NCBI RefSeq assembly: GCF_000719285.1
Contig: NZ_JOFS01000013.1
Location: 110,264-174,263, forward strand
Direction: 5' to 3'
DNA from: Streptomyces bicolor
GTDB taxonomy: Bacteria > Actinomycetota > Actinomycetes > Streptomycetales > Streptomycetaceae
Length of the DNA: 64,000 nucleotides
A program made the position numbers and the translations under genes. This document shows, in pieces, positions 56,620 to 64,000 of this stretch (position 1 is its first letter; every line of letters begins with the position of its first letter). The notes beneath the pieces were generated by a model. That model did no database searches, was not told where the DNA came from, and saw only the letters and a program-made list of their open reading frames with translations.

Positions 56620-57864
56620 ATGGCAGCGACTCCCGCGCCTCCCCAGGCGCCCCCCAAGCCCACCTGGGACCCCCGCAGGGTGGAGCCCCCCTTCCCGTGG
56701 CTGCGGCCCACCATCCGGATAAGGCTCACCCTGCTGTACGGCGGCATGTTCCTGATCGCCGGCATCCTGCTGTTGTCGATCATCTATCTCCTGGCGGCAC
56801 AGGCGATCAACACGGGCAATGAACCCCCGTTCAAGATCGTGGGCGGCACCCAACTCCAGGTCACCAGCGACAACTGCCCCGCGATCAAGGCCGACGTCAC
56901 GATCTCCCAGTTCAACGAGGCGATCAGCGCATGCATCGACAGCCAGCGCCGGGTCGCGCTGGACGATCTCCTCAGCCGTTCCCTCCTGGCTCTCCTCGGC
57001 CTGGCGATCATCGCCTTCGCCTTCGGCTACGCCATGGCCGGCCGTGTCCTGTCGCCGCTGGGCCGGATCACCCGCACCGCGCGCGCCGTGGCCGGCTCGG
57101 ACCTGTCCCGCCGTATCGAGCTGGACGGGCCGGACGACGAGCTGAAGGAGCTGGCCGACACCTTCGACGAGATGCTGGAGCGGCTGCAGCGGGCCTTCAC
57201 CGCCCAGCAGCGCTTCGTCGGCAACGCCTCGCACGAGTTGCGTACCCCGCTCGCGATCAACCGCACGCTCCTCGAGGTGCACCTGTCGGACCCGAACGCG
57301 CCGGTGGAACTGCAGCAACTCGGCAAGACGCTGCTGGCCACCAACGAGCGCAGCGAGCAGCTCGTCGAGGGCCTGCTGCTGCTCGCCCGCAGCGACAACC
57401 AGATCGTCGAGCGCAAACCGGTGGACCTCGCGGAGGTGGCCGAGCAGGCCGTCGACCAGGTGCACGCGGAGGCGGAGGCCAAGGGCGTGCTGATCCGCGG
57501 CGAGCAGAAGCCCGCGGTCGTCCAGGGCAACGGCGTGCTGCTGGAGCGGATCGCGCTGAACCTCGTACAGAACGCCGTCCGGTACAACATGCCGGAGGGC
57601 GGCTGGGTCGAGGTCACCACCGAGGTCCAGCACGGGCAGGCGCTCCTGGTCGTCTCGAACACCGGGCCGGTGGTGCCGGCGTACGAGATCGACAACCTCT
57701 TCGAGCCGTTCAGACGGTTGCGCACGGAGCGCACGGGCAGCGACAAGGGTGTGGGCCTCGGGCTGTCCATCGTGCGGTCCGTGGCGCGGGCGCACGGCGG
57801 GCACATCTCGGCGCAGCCGCGTGAGGGCGGAGGTCTCGTGATGCGGGTCACCCTGCCGATCTGA
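56620..57864 (+). CDS. cutS: Sensor histidine kinase CutS
   Basis: The 414-residue protein has two membrane helices (about 38-62 and 126-146) flanking a roughly 60-residue extracellular loop with two Cys (DNCPAIKAD, SACIDSQRR) that could form a disulfide sensor. HAMP, the H-box VGNASHELRTPLAINRT and an ATPase domain (NLVQNAVRYN, GVGLGLSIVRSVARAHGG) follow. It starts six bases after cutR. Confidence 0.9.
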   Translation: MAATPAPPQAPPKPTWDPRRVEPPFPWLRPTIRIRLTLLYGGMFLIAGILLLSIIYLLAAQAINTGNEPPFKIVGGTQLQVTSDNCPAIKADVTISQFNEAISACIDSQRRVALDDLLSRSLLALLGLAIIAFAFGYAMAGRVLSPLGRITRTARAVAGSDLSRRIELDGPDDELKELADTFDEMLERLQRAFTAQQRFVGNASHELRTPLAINRTLLEVHLSDPNAPVELQQLGKTLLATNERSEQLVEGLLLLARSDNQIVERKPVDLAEVAEQAVDQVHAEAEAKGVLIRGEQKPAVVQGNGVLLERIALNLVQNAVRYNMPEGGWVEVTTEVQHGQALLVVSNTGPVVPAYEIDNLFEPFRRLRTERTGSDKGVGLGLSIVRSVARAHGGHISAQPREGGGLVMRVTLPI

Positions 57865-58269
57865 GACCATGTGCGCCGACACACGCCGGGTTCCCGGGGA
57901 TGTTCTCTTTGCGCGGAATTTTCTGGGCACTCGTCGAGCAGTCCCATGTGTGATCGATCACAAGGGCGAATTTCCGGCCATCTACTCTCCGTGATCATGT
58001 GACCTGTCGGAAAGCCGGGAAAATCCGGGTTTTCGGGGGTCTTGATCACGGGAAGTACACGGTGAGACGCCTTTGAACTGCGGTATCAGGACCGTGTACG
58101 GTCCCGTTCGCCATCCAAGCCGATCACTCTTGAGGAGTCCGGTTGGGTGTCGATTGAGTAACAGACCTTGATGTGAGGCAAAATCTCCGCCTCGGGTCGG
58201 GCACAAGTCCGGCCTCTCACGCGTTACGTGCGCTGGAGACACCGCAGACACCCAGAGGGGGAGAGCGAC
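57865..58269. promoter_or_regulatory. Intergenic region upstream of the DUF4193 gene, with Crp-like palindrome
   Basis: This 405-base region is AT-richer than usual. TGTGATCGATCACA (57949-57962) is a perfect palindrome that also fits GTG-N6-CAC, the core reported for Streptomyces Crp. A small GAGGC/GCCTC hairpin lies near 58176-58195. No gene is supported. Confidence 0.4.
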
Positions 58270-58566
58270 ATGGCTACGGATTACGACACCCCACGCAAGA
58301 CCGACGACGACGTCGACTCGGACAGCCTTGAGGAGCTCAAGGCCCGGCGGAACGACAAGTCGACTTCCTCTGTGGACGTCGACGAGTTCGAGGCCGCGGA
58401 GGGGCTTGAGCTGCCCGGCGCGGACCTCTCCAATGAGGAGCTGGCCGTCCGGGTGCTGCCGAAGCAGCAGGACGAGTTCACCTGCATGAGCTGCTTCCTG
58501 GTGCACCACCGCAGCCAGCTGGCCCGGGAGAAGAACGGCCAGCCGATCTGCCGCGACTGCGACTGA
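58270..58566 (+). CDS. DUF4193 family zinc-ribbon protein
   Basis: The 98-residue acidic protein starts MATDYDTPRKTDDDVDSDSL and ends with CMSCFLVHHRSQLA...CRDCD, a CxxC...CxxC zinc ribbon. It is highly conserved in Actinobacteria near dut. In mycobacteria a relative is known as an RNA-polymerase-associated or essential small protein; I do not claim a function here. GGGGGAGAGCG precedes the ATG. Confidence 0.9.
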   Translation: MATDYDTPRKTDDDVDSDSLEELKARRNDKSTSSVDVDEFEAAEGLELPGADLSNEELAVRVLPKQQDEFTCMSCFLVHHRSQLAREKNGQPICRDCD

Positions 58567-58579
58567 GGCAGGGTCGGGC

Positions 58580-59506
58580 ATGACTGGCTCGACCCCACCT
58601 CGGAAGCGCCGCTTCCCGTTCCGGGGAGCGGACCCAGGGCTGTCCGACGGCCCGCACGTCACGCGTGAGGACGAGCGGGGCTCACCCGATGCGGGAGCCT
58701 CGCTCGAACCGGCGTCCGGCCGGGCCGACGTCCCGGCGCAGACGGCGGTTCCGGCGCCTGCCACCAGGCGCAGGGCCGCGGTGATCCGGGAGAAGGCCCG
58801 GGAAGGCGTCCGTAAGGGCGGCAGCCGCGCCAGGGCCGGCCTCGGGTACCTGGCCGACCGGATCATCGAGAACGCCCCGCGGATCCCCGTACGGGACCTC
58901 GCGACGCTCCGCAAGCAGTTCCCGGGCCTCGGGCCCGAGCAGCTCGCGGACAAGCTCGTGGCGGGCGCGGCGAACGCGAGCTCGACGGTCGGCGCGGGAG
59001 TCGGCGCGGCGGCGATGCTGCCGGTGCCGCCCGCGATGCCCACGGAGCTGGCCGCCGAGATCACCGGCGTGGCGGCGATCGAGCTGAAGATGATCGCCGA
59101 GCTGCACGAGGTGTACGGCGTACGCCCGCCCGGCAGACTCAAGGACCGCAGCGCCGCGTATCTGTCCTCGTGGTCCGAGGAACGCGGTATCGACCCCATG
59201 AAGCCGGCGACGGTCAACGCCGCGCTCGGCGGGCAGATGAAGCGGGAGCTGCGTCAGCAGATCATGAAGCGGATGGTCCGGAACCTGCCGAACCTGATGC
59301 CCTTCCTGGTGGGCGCCGCCGTGGGCGCGGCCATGAACCGCCGGGACACCAAGAAACTCGCGGCGCGGATCCGCGCGGACCTGCGGAAGGTTCAGGTGCC
59401 GTGGGACGAGCTGCCGCAACTGCCCCCGCTGGAGAGCCCCGAGCAACCGCTGGACATGGGGGAGATCATGCGGCCGCGCGGGCGCAAGGAGCTCGGGGGC
59501 GGCTGA
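58580..59506 (+). CDS. Conserved hypothetical protein with EcsC-like hydrophobic core
   Basis: The 308-residue protein has a disordered charged N terminus (1-65), then AREGVRKGGSRARAGLGYLAD and a Gly/Ala-rich hydrophobic part (ASSTVGAGVGAAAMLPVPPA, MPTELAAEITGVAAIELKMI) and LPNLMPFLVGAAVGAAMNRRDT near the C terminus. This recalls EcsC-type membrane-associated proteins. It follows the DUF4193 gene by 13 bases. The function is unknown. Confidence 0.75.
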   Translation: MTGSTPPRKRRFPFRGADPGLSDGPHVTREDERGSPDAGASLEPASGRADVPAQTAVPAPATRRRAAVIREKAREGVRKGGSRARAGLGYLADRIIENAPRIPVRDLATLRKQFPGLGPEQLADKLVAGAANASSTVGAGVGAAAMLPVPPAMPTELAAEITGVAAIELKMIAELHEVYGVRPPGRLKDRSAAYLSSWSEERGIDPMKPATVNAALGGQMKRELRQQIMKRMVRNLPNLMPFLVGAAVGAAMNRRDTKKLAARIRADLRKVQVPWDELPQLPPLESPEQPLDMGEIMRPRGRKELGGG

Positions 59507-59579
59507 GCGCCCGCCGACGAGATCTTTGCGACCGGCAGGACACGTCTTGACCAGCCCGGTGACGGCCCGGTCGGGTGTG

Positions 59580-60041
59580 CTAGGCCGAGGCCTTCGCCGC
59601 CTTGATCGCCTCCGCCAGACGCTCCGGCTCGCGGGTCGACAGGTACAGGTACGGGGTCGGGTCCTCGGGGTCCGTGACCTCCACGCGCAGGGCCGTGGGG
59701 ATGTAGGCGCGCAACAGCAGGAAGGCCCGGGTGTCGGCCTTGTGCGTACGCCAGGCACGGGCCTCCTCCGGGTCCAGGACATGGGCCTCGCCCAGCGCCC
59801 GCACCGGGAGCTTCGCCTCGCCCGCGATCAGTGAGTCGCCCACCACGCGGATGCGGACCGAGCCGTACGAGCTGGCCATGACGGCCGCCGCGGCGGTGCC
59901 GCCGACCAGGCCGACGAGCATGGGCAGCGTGCCGAAGGGCAGGGCGATCAGGGCCAGGGAGACCCCGGCCAGGAACGAGATCAGCCACCAGGAGCGGGGG
60001 GCGGTGAGACGTTCTTCGAACGGGGCGGCGGAGAGCTGCAT
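59580..60041 (-). CDS. DUF3093 family membrane protein
   Basis: The 153-residue protein has two N-terminal membrane helices (SWWLISFLAGVSLALIALPFG, LVGLVGGTAAAAVMASSYG) and a cytoplasmic part with LPVRALGEAHVLDPEEARAW, a DUF3093 pattern conserved beside dut in Actinobacteria. The start ATG at 60041 follows conserved sequence; the frame to 60125 lacks support. It is divergent from the thioesterase gene. Confidence 0.82.
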   Translation of the reverse strand: MQLSAAPFEERLTAPRSWWLISFLAGVSLALIALPFGTLPMLVGLVGGTAAAAVMASSYGSVRIRVVGDSLIAGEAKLPVRALGEAHVLDPEEARAWRTHKADTRAFLLLRAYIPTALRVEVTDPEDPTPYLYLSTREPERLAEAIKAAKASA

Positions 60042-60099
60042 GGAGCCAAGCTTGGCACGGTGTCCTGATACCGCCGACGCGCGGGTAAGGTCTGCGGCT

Positions 60100-60684
60100 G
60101 TGAGTGGTATTTCAGCGGCTCTCAAGCCCCCGGCCGACGCCGTGGAACCGGTCCGTCACCCTGATGCTCCCGCGCCCGGTGAGCTCCTCGGTGCGCACTA
60201 CGGCGAGTGTTTCGGCTGTGGCGGTGAGCAGGCCCACGGGCTGCACCTGGCGGCGCGAGCCGGGGAAGGCGTGCGGATCACCGCCGAGTTCACCGTGCAG
60301 CCCGCCCACCAGGGAGCACCCGGGCTCGCGCACGGCGGTGTGCTCGCCACCGCCCTCGACGAGACCCTCGGCTCGCTCAACTGGCTGCTGCGGACGATCG
60401 CCGTGACCGGGCGGCTGGAGACCGACTTCGTACGTCCCGTTCCGGTGGGCACGGTGCTGTATCTGGAGGCCGAGGTGACGGCGGTGGCGGGCCGCAAGAT
60501 CTACTCCTCCGCCACCGGGCGGATCGGCGGCCCGGACGGAGTCGTCGCCGTCCGCGCCGACGCCCTGTTCATCGAGGTGAAGGTCGACCACTTCATCGAC
60601 AACGGCCGCCCGGAGGAGATCCGGGCCGCCATGAACGACCCGGACCAGGTCCGGCGTGCCCGTGCCTTCGAGGTGAACCCGTGA
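60100..60684 (+). CDS. PaaI/hot-dog family thioesterase
   Basis: The 194-residue hot-dog protein has GAHYGECFGCGGEQAHGLHL, PGLAHGGVLATALDETLGSLN with the HGG...D/E active-site helix, and GRLETDFVRPVPVGT. Such enzymes hydrolyse acyl-CoA thioesters; the substrate is unknown. GTG at 60100 lies after AAGG by about 10 bases. The stop overlaps the dut start. Confidence 0.85.
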   Translation: MSGISAALKPPADAVEPVRHPDAPAPGELLGAHYGECFGCGGEQAHGLHLAARAGEGVRITAEFTVQPAHQGAPGLAHGGVLATALDETLGSLNWLLRTIAVTGRLETDFVRPVPVGTVLYLEAEVTAVAGRKIYSSATGRIGGPDGVVAVRADALFIEVKVDHFIDNGRPEEIRAAMNDPDQVRRARAFEVNP

Positions 60685-61232
60685 GCCGTGACCCCCTGAA
60701 CGTGCTGATCCGGCGCGTCGACCCCGACGTACCGCTTCCGACGTACGCGCACCCCGGTGACGCCGGTGCCGATCTGCGCACCACCGAGAGCCGCGAACTG
60801 GGGCCGGGGGAGCGGGCCGTACTGCCCACCGGTGTGTCGATCGCTCTCCCGGAGGGGTACGCGGCCTTCGTGCACCCGCGTTCCGGTCTCGCCGCCCGCC
60901 TCGGTGTCGCCCTCGTGAATGCCCCGGGGACGGTTGATGCCGGGTACCGTGGGGAGATCAAGGTGATCGTGGTGAATCTCGACCCGCATGAGACCGTGCG
61001 GTTCGAGCGCTTCGACCGGATTGCCCAACTGGTCGTCCAGCAGGTCGAGAGGGTTCGCTTCCAGGAGGTCGCGGAGCTTCCCGATTCGGCACGGGCCGAA
61101 GGGGGCTTCGGGTCCACCGGCGGTCATGCCGAGGTGGGCGGCACAAGCAGCACAAGCGGTCAGGCCGCCGACGGCGGCCGGGCGGGTGGGAATCGATACG
61201 CTTCGGTCGTATCCGACCGGGAAGGACAGTGA
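60681..61232 (+). CDS. dut: dUTP diphosphatase
   Basis: The 183-residue trimeric dUTPase has all five motifs: DAGADLRT, PRSGLAARLG, VNAPGTVDAGYRGEIKV, RIAQLVV and the C-terminal RAEGGFGSTGG. It hydrolyses dUTP to dUMP. The GTGA overlap with the thioesterase gene couples them. The tail beyond residue 150 is a low-complexity Gly/Ser/Ala extension longer than in most bacterial enzymes. Confidence 0.95.
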   Translation: MSRDPLNVLIRRVDPDVPLPTYAHPGDAGADLRTTESRELGPGERAVLPTGVSIALPEGYAAFVHPRSGLAARLGVALVNAPGTVDAGYRGEIKVIVVNLDPHETVRFERFDRIAQLVVQQVERVRFQEVAELPDSARAEGGFGSTGGHAEVGGTSSTSGQAADGGRAGGNRYASVVSDREGQ

Positions 61233-61233
61233 C

Positions 61234-61992
61234 GTGTTCGGACGTCGCAAGAAGAAGGGTGCCGCCGAGGACGCGGCCGGCGAGCCCGAGCAGGTCGTCG
61301 ACATCGACACTGAGGCGGACGACGACGGCACGCGCGAGCGCGTACGGCTCGAGCCGGAACCGCGGCCCGACGGGCCCTGGGACAGTTCCGAGGTTCGTGA
61401 GCCCGGCGAGGGCCGGGTCGACCTGGGCGGCCTGCTCGTGCCCGGCGTCGACGGCATGGAGCTGCGGGTGGAGGTCGCGGGCGACGCGATCGTCGCGGCG
61501 ACCGTCGTGCTGCGCGACAGCGCCATCCAGCTGCAGGCCTTCGCCGCGCCCAAGCGCGAGGGCATCTGGGGCGAGGTGCGCGAGGAGATCGGCTCCGGCA
61601 TCACCCAGCAGGGTGGCATCATCGATGAGGTCGAAGGGCCGTTGGGCTGGGAGCTGCGGGCCCAGGTACCGGTGCAACTGCCGGACGGCACGGGTGGTTT
61701 CCAGGTCGTGCGGTTCGTCGGTGTGGACGGTCCCCGCTGGTTCCTGCGCGGTGTGATCTCGGGCCAGGGTGCGGTGCAGCCGCAGGCGGCCGGTCTGCTG
61801 GAGCAGATCTTCCGGGACACGGTCGTGGTGCGGGGCGAGGGCCCGATGGCTCCCCGTGACCCGATCGTCCTGAAGCTGCCGAACGACGCCCAGATGGTTC
61901 CCGAGGGCGTCCAGCAGGAGGAGGCGGGTTCGCGCTTCTCCGGCGGCATGGGCCAGCTCCAGCGCGGACCGGAGATCACCGAGGTGCGTTAG
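61234..61992 (+). CDS. DUF3710 family protein
   Basis: The 252-residue protein begins VFGRRKKKG, has an acidic linker and a compact C-terminal domain (RVDLGGLLVPGVDGMELRVE, AFAAPKREGIWGEVREEI, FVGVDGPRWFLRGVI). It always follows dut in Actinobacteria; the function is unknown. GTG at 61234 follows GGAAGGACAG and starts one base after the dut stop. Confidence 0.88.
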   Translation: MFGRRKKKGAAEDAAGEPEQVVDIDTEADDDGTRERVRLEPEPRPDGPWDSSEVREPGEGRVDLGGLLVPGVDGMELRVEVAGDAIVAATVVLRDSAIQLQAFAAPKREGIWGEVREEIGSGITQQGGIIDEVEGPLGWELRAQVPVQLPDGTGGFQVVRFVGVDGPRWFLRGVISGQGAVQPQAAGLLEQIFRDTVVVRGEGPMAPRDPIVLKLPNDAQMVPEGVQQEEAGSRFSGGMGQLQRGPEITEVR

Positions 61993-62111
61993 CGCTCCGC
62001 TTGGAGGGTCGCGACAAGTCGTCTGTTCGGCTGCGGGTGCGTCGTGGCTTGTCGCGCCCACGCGGCGGAGCCGCATATCGAATGCAGTCCCGCGCCCCTA
62101 GGGCGCTGCAG

Positions 62112-62143
62112 GGGCCGTATCCCTTAAGGGGTACGGCCCTTTT
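62112..62143 (+). terminator. Rho-independent terminator after the dut operon
   Basis: GGGCCGTA...TACGGCCC (62112-62139), with an inner CCCTTAAGGG helix, is followed by TTTT. This is the most canonical terminator in the window. Confidence 0.9.
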
Positions 62144-62255
62144 CTCCTGCGTGGACTCTTGACGGCGCATTGGTCTGTACCTACCGTCTCCGGCCAACGC
62201 GTCTGTTCATAAAGGCGCTTCACGTTCATATACGAGAACGGAAGGCCCCCCACGC

Positions 62256-63422
62256 ATGCGCAGAACCGCTCTCTTCGCGGCCGCGGCCGCCCTCGTCGCC
62301 GGTGTCCTCGCCTGGCCCGCCGGTGCGGCTCCCACCACCTTCGTGCACCCCGGAGTCACCGTCTCCAAGGGCCAGTTGGACTTCGCCCGCTCCAAGGTCG
62401 ACGCCGGTGCCCAGCCCTGGAAGGGCGCCTTCGACCGGATGATGGCGAGCAGGTACGCCGATCTGAACCGCACCCCCAAGCCCCGCGCCGTCGTCGAGTG
62501 CGGCTCGTACTCGAACCCGAACCACGGCTGTACGGACGAGCGCGAGGACGCGATAGCCGCCTACACCCACGCCCTCGCCTGGTACATCACCCGCGACGAA
62601 CGGCACGCCAGGAAGGCCATCGAGCTGATGGACGCCTGGTCCGCGGTGATCAGGGACCACACCAACAGCAACGCGCCCCTCCAGACGGGTTGGGCCGGCT
62701 CCTCCTGGCCCAAGGCCGCCGAGATCATCAAGTACACGTACAGCGGAAACTGGCCGAACTCCGGCCGGTTCGCCACCATGCTCCGCACCGTGTACCTGCC
62801 CGAGATCATCGACGGCTCGAACTCCAACGGCAACTGGGAGCTGTCGATGATGGAGGCCGCCGTCGGCATCTCGGTCTTCCTGGAGGATAAGGCGTCGTAC
62901 GACAAGGCCATGGCGAAGTTCCGCACCCGCACCGCCGCCTACGTCTACCTGTCGTCCGACGGCGACCTGCCGAAGACCGTGCCGAGCCAGAACCTCGACA
63001 CCCGGGACAAGATCGTCAAGTACTGGCAGGGGCAGTCCACCTTCGTCACCGGCCTCACCCAGGAGACCTGCCGCGATCTCACCCACACCGGGTACGGCAT
63101 CTCCGCGATCTCCCACGTCGCCGAGACCAGCCGGATCCAGGGCCAGGACCTGTACGGCACCGACGTGGGCGAGCGGCTGCGGCACGCGCTCGGGTTCCAG
63201 GCCAAGTACGAGCTGGGAGCGGCGGTCCCGGGTTGGCTGTGCCGCGGCTCGCTGAAGCTCGGGCTCGGCCCGGTCACCGAGGTCGGGCACAACGCCCTGG
63301 CCAACCGTCTCGGCCACGCCATGACCAACACCGGGACGGTCACCGAGCGCAACCGGCCGTCCGGCTCCAACAACCTCTTCGTCGCCTGGGAGACCCTCAC
63401 CCACGGCGACAACCCCGGCTGA
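62256..63422 (+). CDS. Secreted alginate-lyase-family polysaccharide lyase
   Basis: The 388-residue protein has a signal peptide (MRRTALFAAAAALVAGVLAW, cleavage near GAA-PTT) and an alpha/alpha-toroid alginate-lyase domain: FDRMMASRYADLN, AYTHALAWYITRDERHARKA, GWAGSSWPKAAEIIKYTY, NGNWELSMMEAAVGI with the NxxW/H-type catalytic region, and RDLTHTGYGISAISHVAE. It resembles alginate or glucuronan lyases (PF05426; possibly PL38). It is a single gene, with a GTTC-N8-GAAC inverted repeat 16 bases upstream. Confidence 0.85.
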   Translation: MRRTALFAAAAALVAGVLAWPAGAAPTTFVHPGVTVSKGQLDFARSKVDAGAQPWKGAFDRMMASRYADLNRTPKPRAVVECGSYSNPNHGCTDEREDAIAAYTHALAWYITRDERHARKAIELMDAWSAVIRDHTNSNAPLQTGWAGSSWPKAAEIIKYTYSGNWPNSGRFATMLRTVYLPEIIDGSNSNGNWELSMMEAAVGISVFLEDKASYDKAMAKFRTRTAAYVYLSSDGDLPKTVPSQNLDTRDKIVKYWQGQSTFVTGLTQETCRDLTHTGYGISAISHVAETSRIQGQDLYGTDVGERLRHALGFQAKYELGAAVPGWLCRGSLKLGLGPVTEVGHNALANRLGHAMTNTGTVTERNRPSGSNNLFVAWETLTHGDNPG

Positions 63423-63556
63423 GCCCCAGGGGACGGCGGGAGCGTCAGAGTTGCGTCAAAGACGTTCCCGCCGCCGCACGCGGCCCCATTTGTCGCGATT
63501 ATTGGCCGTAAGGTCGACGCTGCGTAGGCAGCAAGGGCCAGAACACAATGGGGACC

Positions 63557-64000
63557 ATGGGACGCGGCAGGCTTCGGATCTACCTCGGTGCGGCACCGGG
63601 CGTCGGCAAGACGTACGCGATGCTGTCCGAGGCGCACCGCCGTGCCGAGCGCGGCACCGACTGCGTGGTGGCCTTCGTGGAGCACCACCACCGGCCGCGC
63701 ACCGAGGTGATGCTTCATGGCCTGGAGCAGATCCAGCGCAAGGAGTTGGAGTACCGGGGCGGCGCTTTCACGGAGATGGACGTCGACGCCGTCCTGGCCC
63801 GCAGGCCCAAGGTGGCGCTGGTGGACGAGCTGGCCCACACCAACATCCCCGGCTCGCGCAACGCCAAGCGCTGGCAGGACGTCGAGGAGCTGCTGGCGGC
63901 CGGGATCGATGTCATATCGACCGTCAACATCCAGCACCTGGAGTCGCTGGGTGACGTCGTCGAGTCGATCACGGGCGTACGGCAGCAGGAGACGGTGCCG
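63557..64000 (+). CDS. kdpD: KdpD sensor histidine kinase, N-terminal part, cut by window edge
   Basis: The visible 148 residues start MGRGRLRIYLGAAPGVGKTY, with the Walker A loop of the KdpD N-terminal domain. They continue with LSEAHRRAERGTDCVVAFVE, RRPKVALVDELAHTNIPGSR (Walker B) and NIQHLESLGDVVESITGV. KdpD senses low K+ and with KdpE controls the kdp potassium-uptake operon, and can bind c-di-AMP in its Usp domain, which lies outside the window. An ATG three codons earlier (63548) is an alternative start. Confidence 0.92.
   Translation, partial: MGRGRLRIYLGAAPGVGKTYAMLSEAHRRAERGTDCVVAFVEHHHRPRTEVMLHGLEQIQRKELEYRGGAFTEMDVDAVLARRPKVALVDELAHTNIPGSRNAKRWQDVEELLAAGIDVISTVNIQHLESLGDVVESITGVRQQETVP

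Overview
The window is high-GC actinobacterial DNA, almost certainly the chromosome of a Streptomyces. Supporting signs are the strong third-position GC bias, GTG and TTG starts, and a gene order I recognise from streptomycetes: parE, a CobW GTPase, parC, an M16 peptidase pair, an M23 peptidase behind a c-di-AMP riboswitch, ptsH, tdk, sepH, hemH, cutRS, dut. The window is cut at both ends: an acyl-ACP desaturase runs off the left edge and a KdpD-type sensor kinase runs off the right edge.

Region 1 (1-19354) is a biosynthetic gene cluster that I read as a lipolanthine-type (avionin-containing) RiPP/fatty-acid-polyketide hybrid pathway. Three 30-residue precursor genes (5536-5628, 5684-5776, 5838-5930), too short for a usual ORF cut-off, end in a conserved S-x-x-S-W-x-C. 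They directly follow a class III lanthipeptide synthetase (lyase-kinase-cyclase). A flavoprotein of the EpiD/MicD type (519-1166) can oxidatively decarboxylate the C-terminal Cys. Around these lies a complete lipid-making kit: desaturase, free ACP, two ANL adenylating enzymes (one a clear FAAL), a FabF-like KS, a one-module type I PKS (ACP-KS-AT-DH-KR-ACP), FabG- and FabI-like reductases and a MaoC-type dehydratase. A GNAT protein is the best candidate for joining the acyl chain to the peptide N terminus. A small SET-domain methyltransferase in the same operon is unexpected. A LuxR-type regulator with a degenerate receiver domain and a TTA codon in the desaturase suggest cluster-specific and bldA-dependent control. 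I see no dedicated protease or exporter; they may lie left of the window.

Region 2 (19400-35463) returns to core chromosome: membrane protein, secreted trypsin-like protease, topoisomerase IV subunits ParE and ParC, a DUF485/SSS symporter pair with a CitAB-like two-component system, an iron-box-controlled sucrase/ferredoxin-like protein, small Streptomyces hypotheticals and a CobW-family metallochaperone.

Region 3 (35464-50114) carries an M16 peptidase pair, a riboswitch-controlled M23 cell-wall hydrolase, a GntR regulator, HPr, a GNAT/acyl-CoA-synthetase fusion, a phosphodiesterase-like enzyme, thymidine kinase, a VOC protein, a rhodanese and SepH.

Region 4 (50577-64000) carries a sugar-lactone oxidase, an MFS transporter and ferrochelatase flanking a second iron-box-like site, an inositol-phosphatase-family enzyme, cutRS, DUF4193 and DUF3710 proteins, dUTPase, a secreted alginate-lyase-family enzyme and the start of kdpD. 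Several strong intrinsic terminators separate these units. A 105-bp MITE-like element with perfect 20-bp terminal repeats sits in region 1, and a truncated copy sits after the symporter gene.
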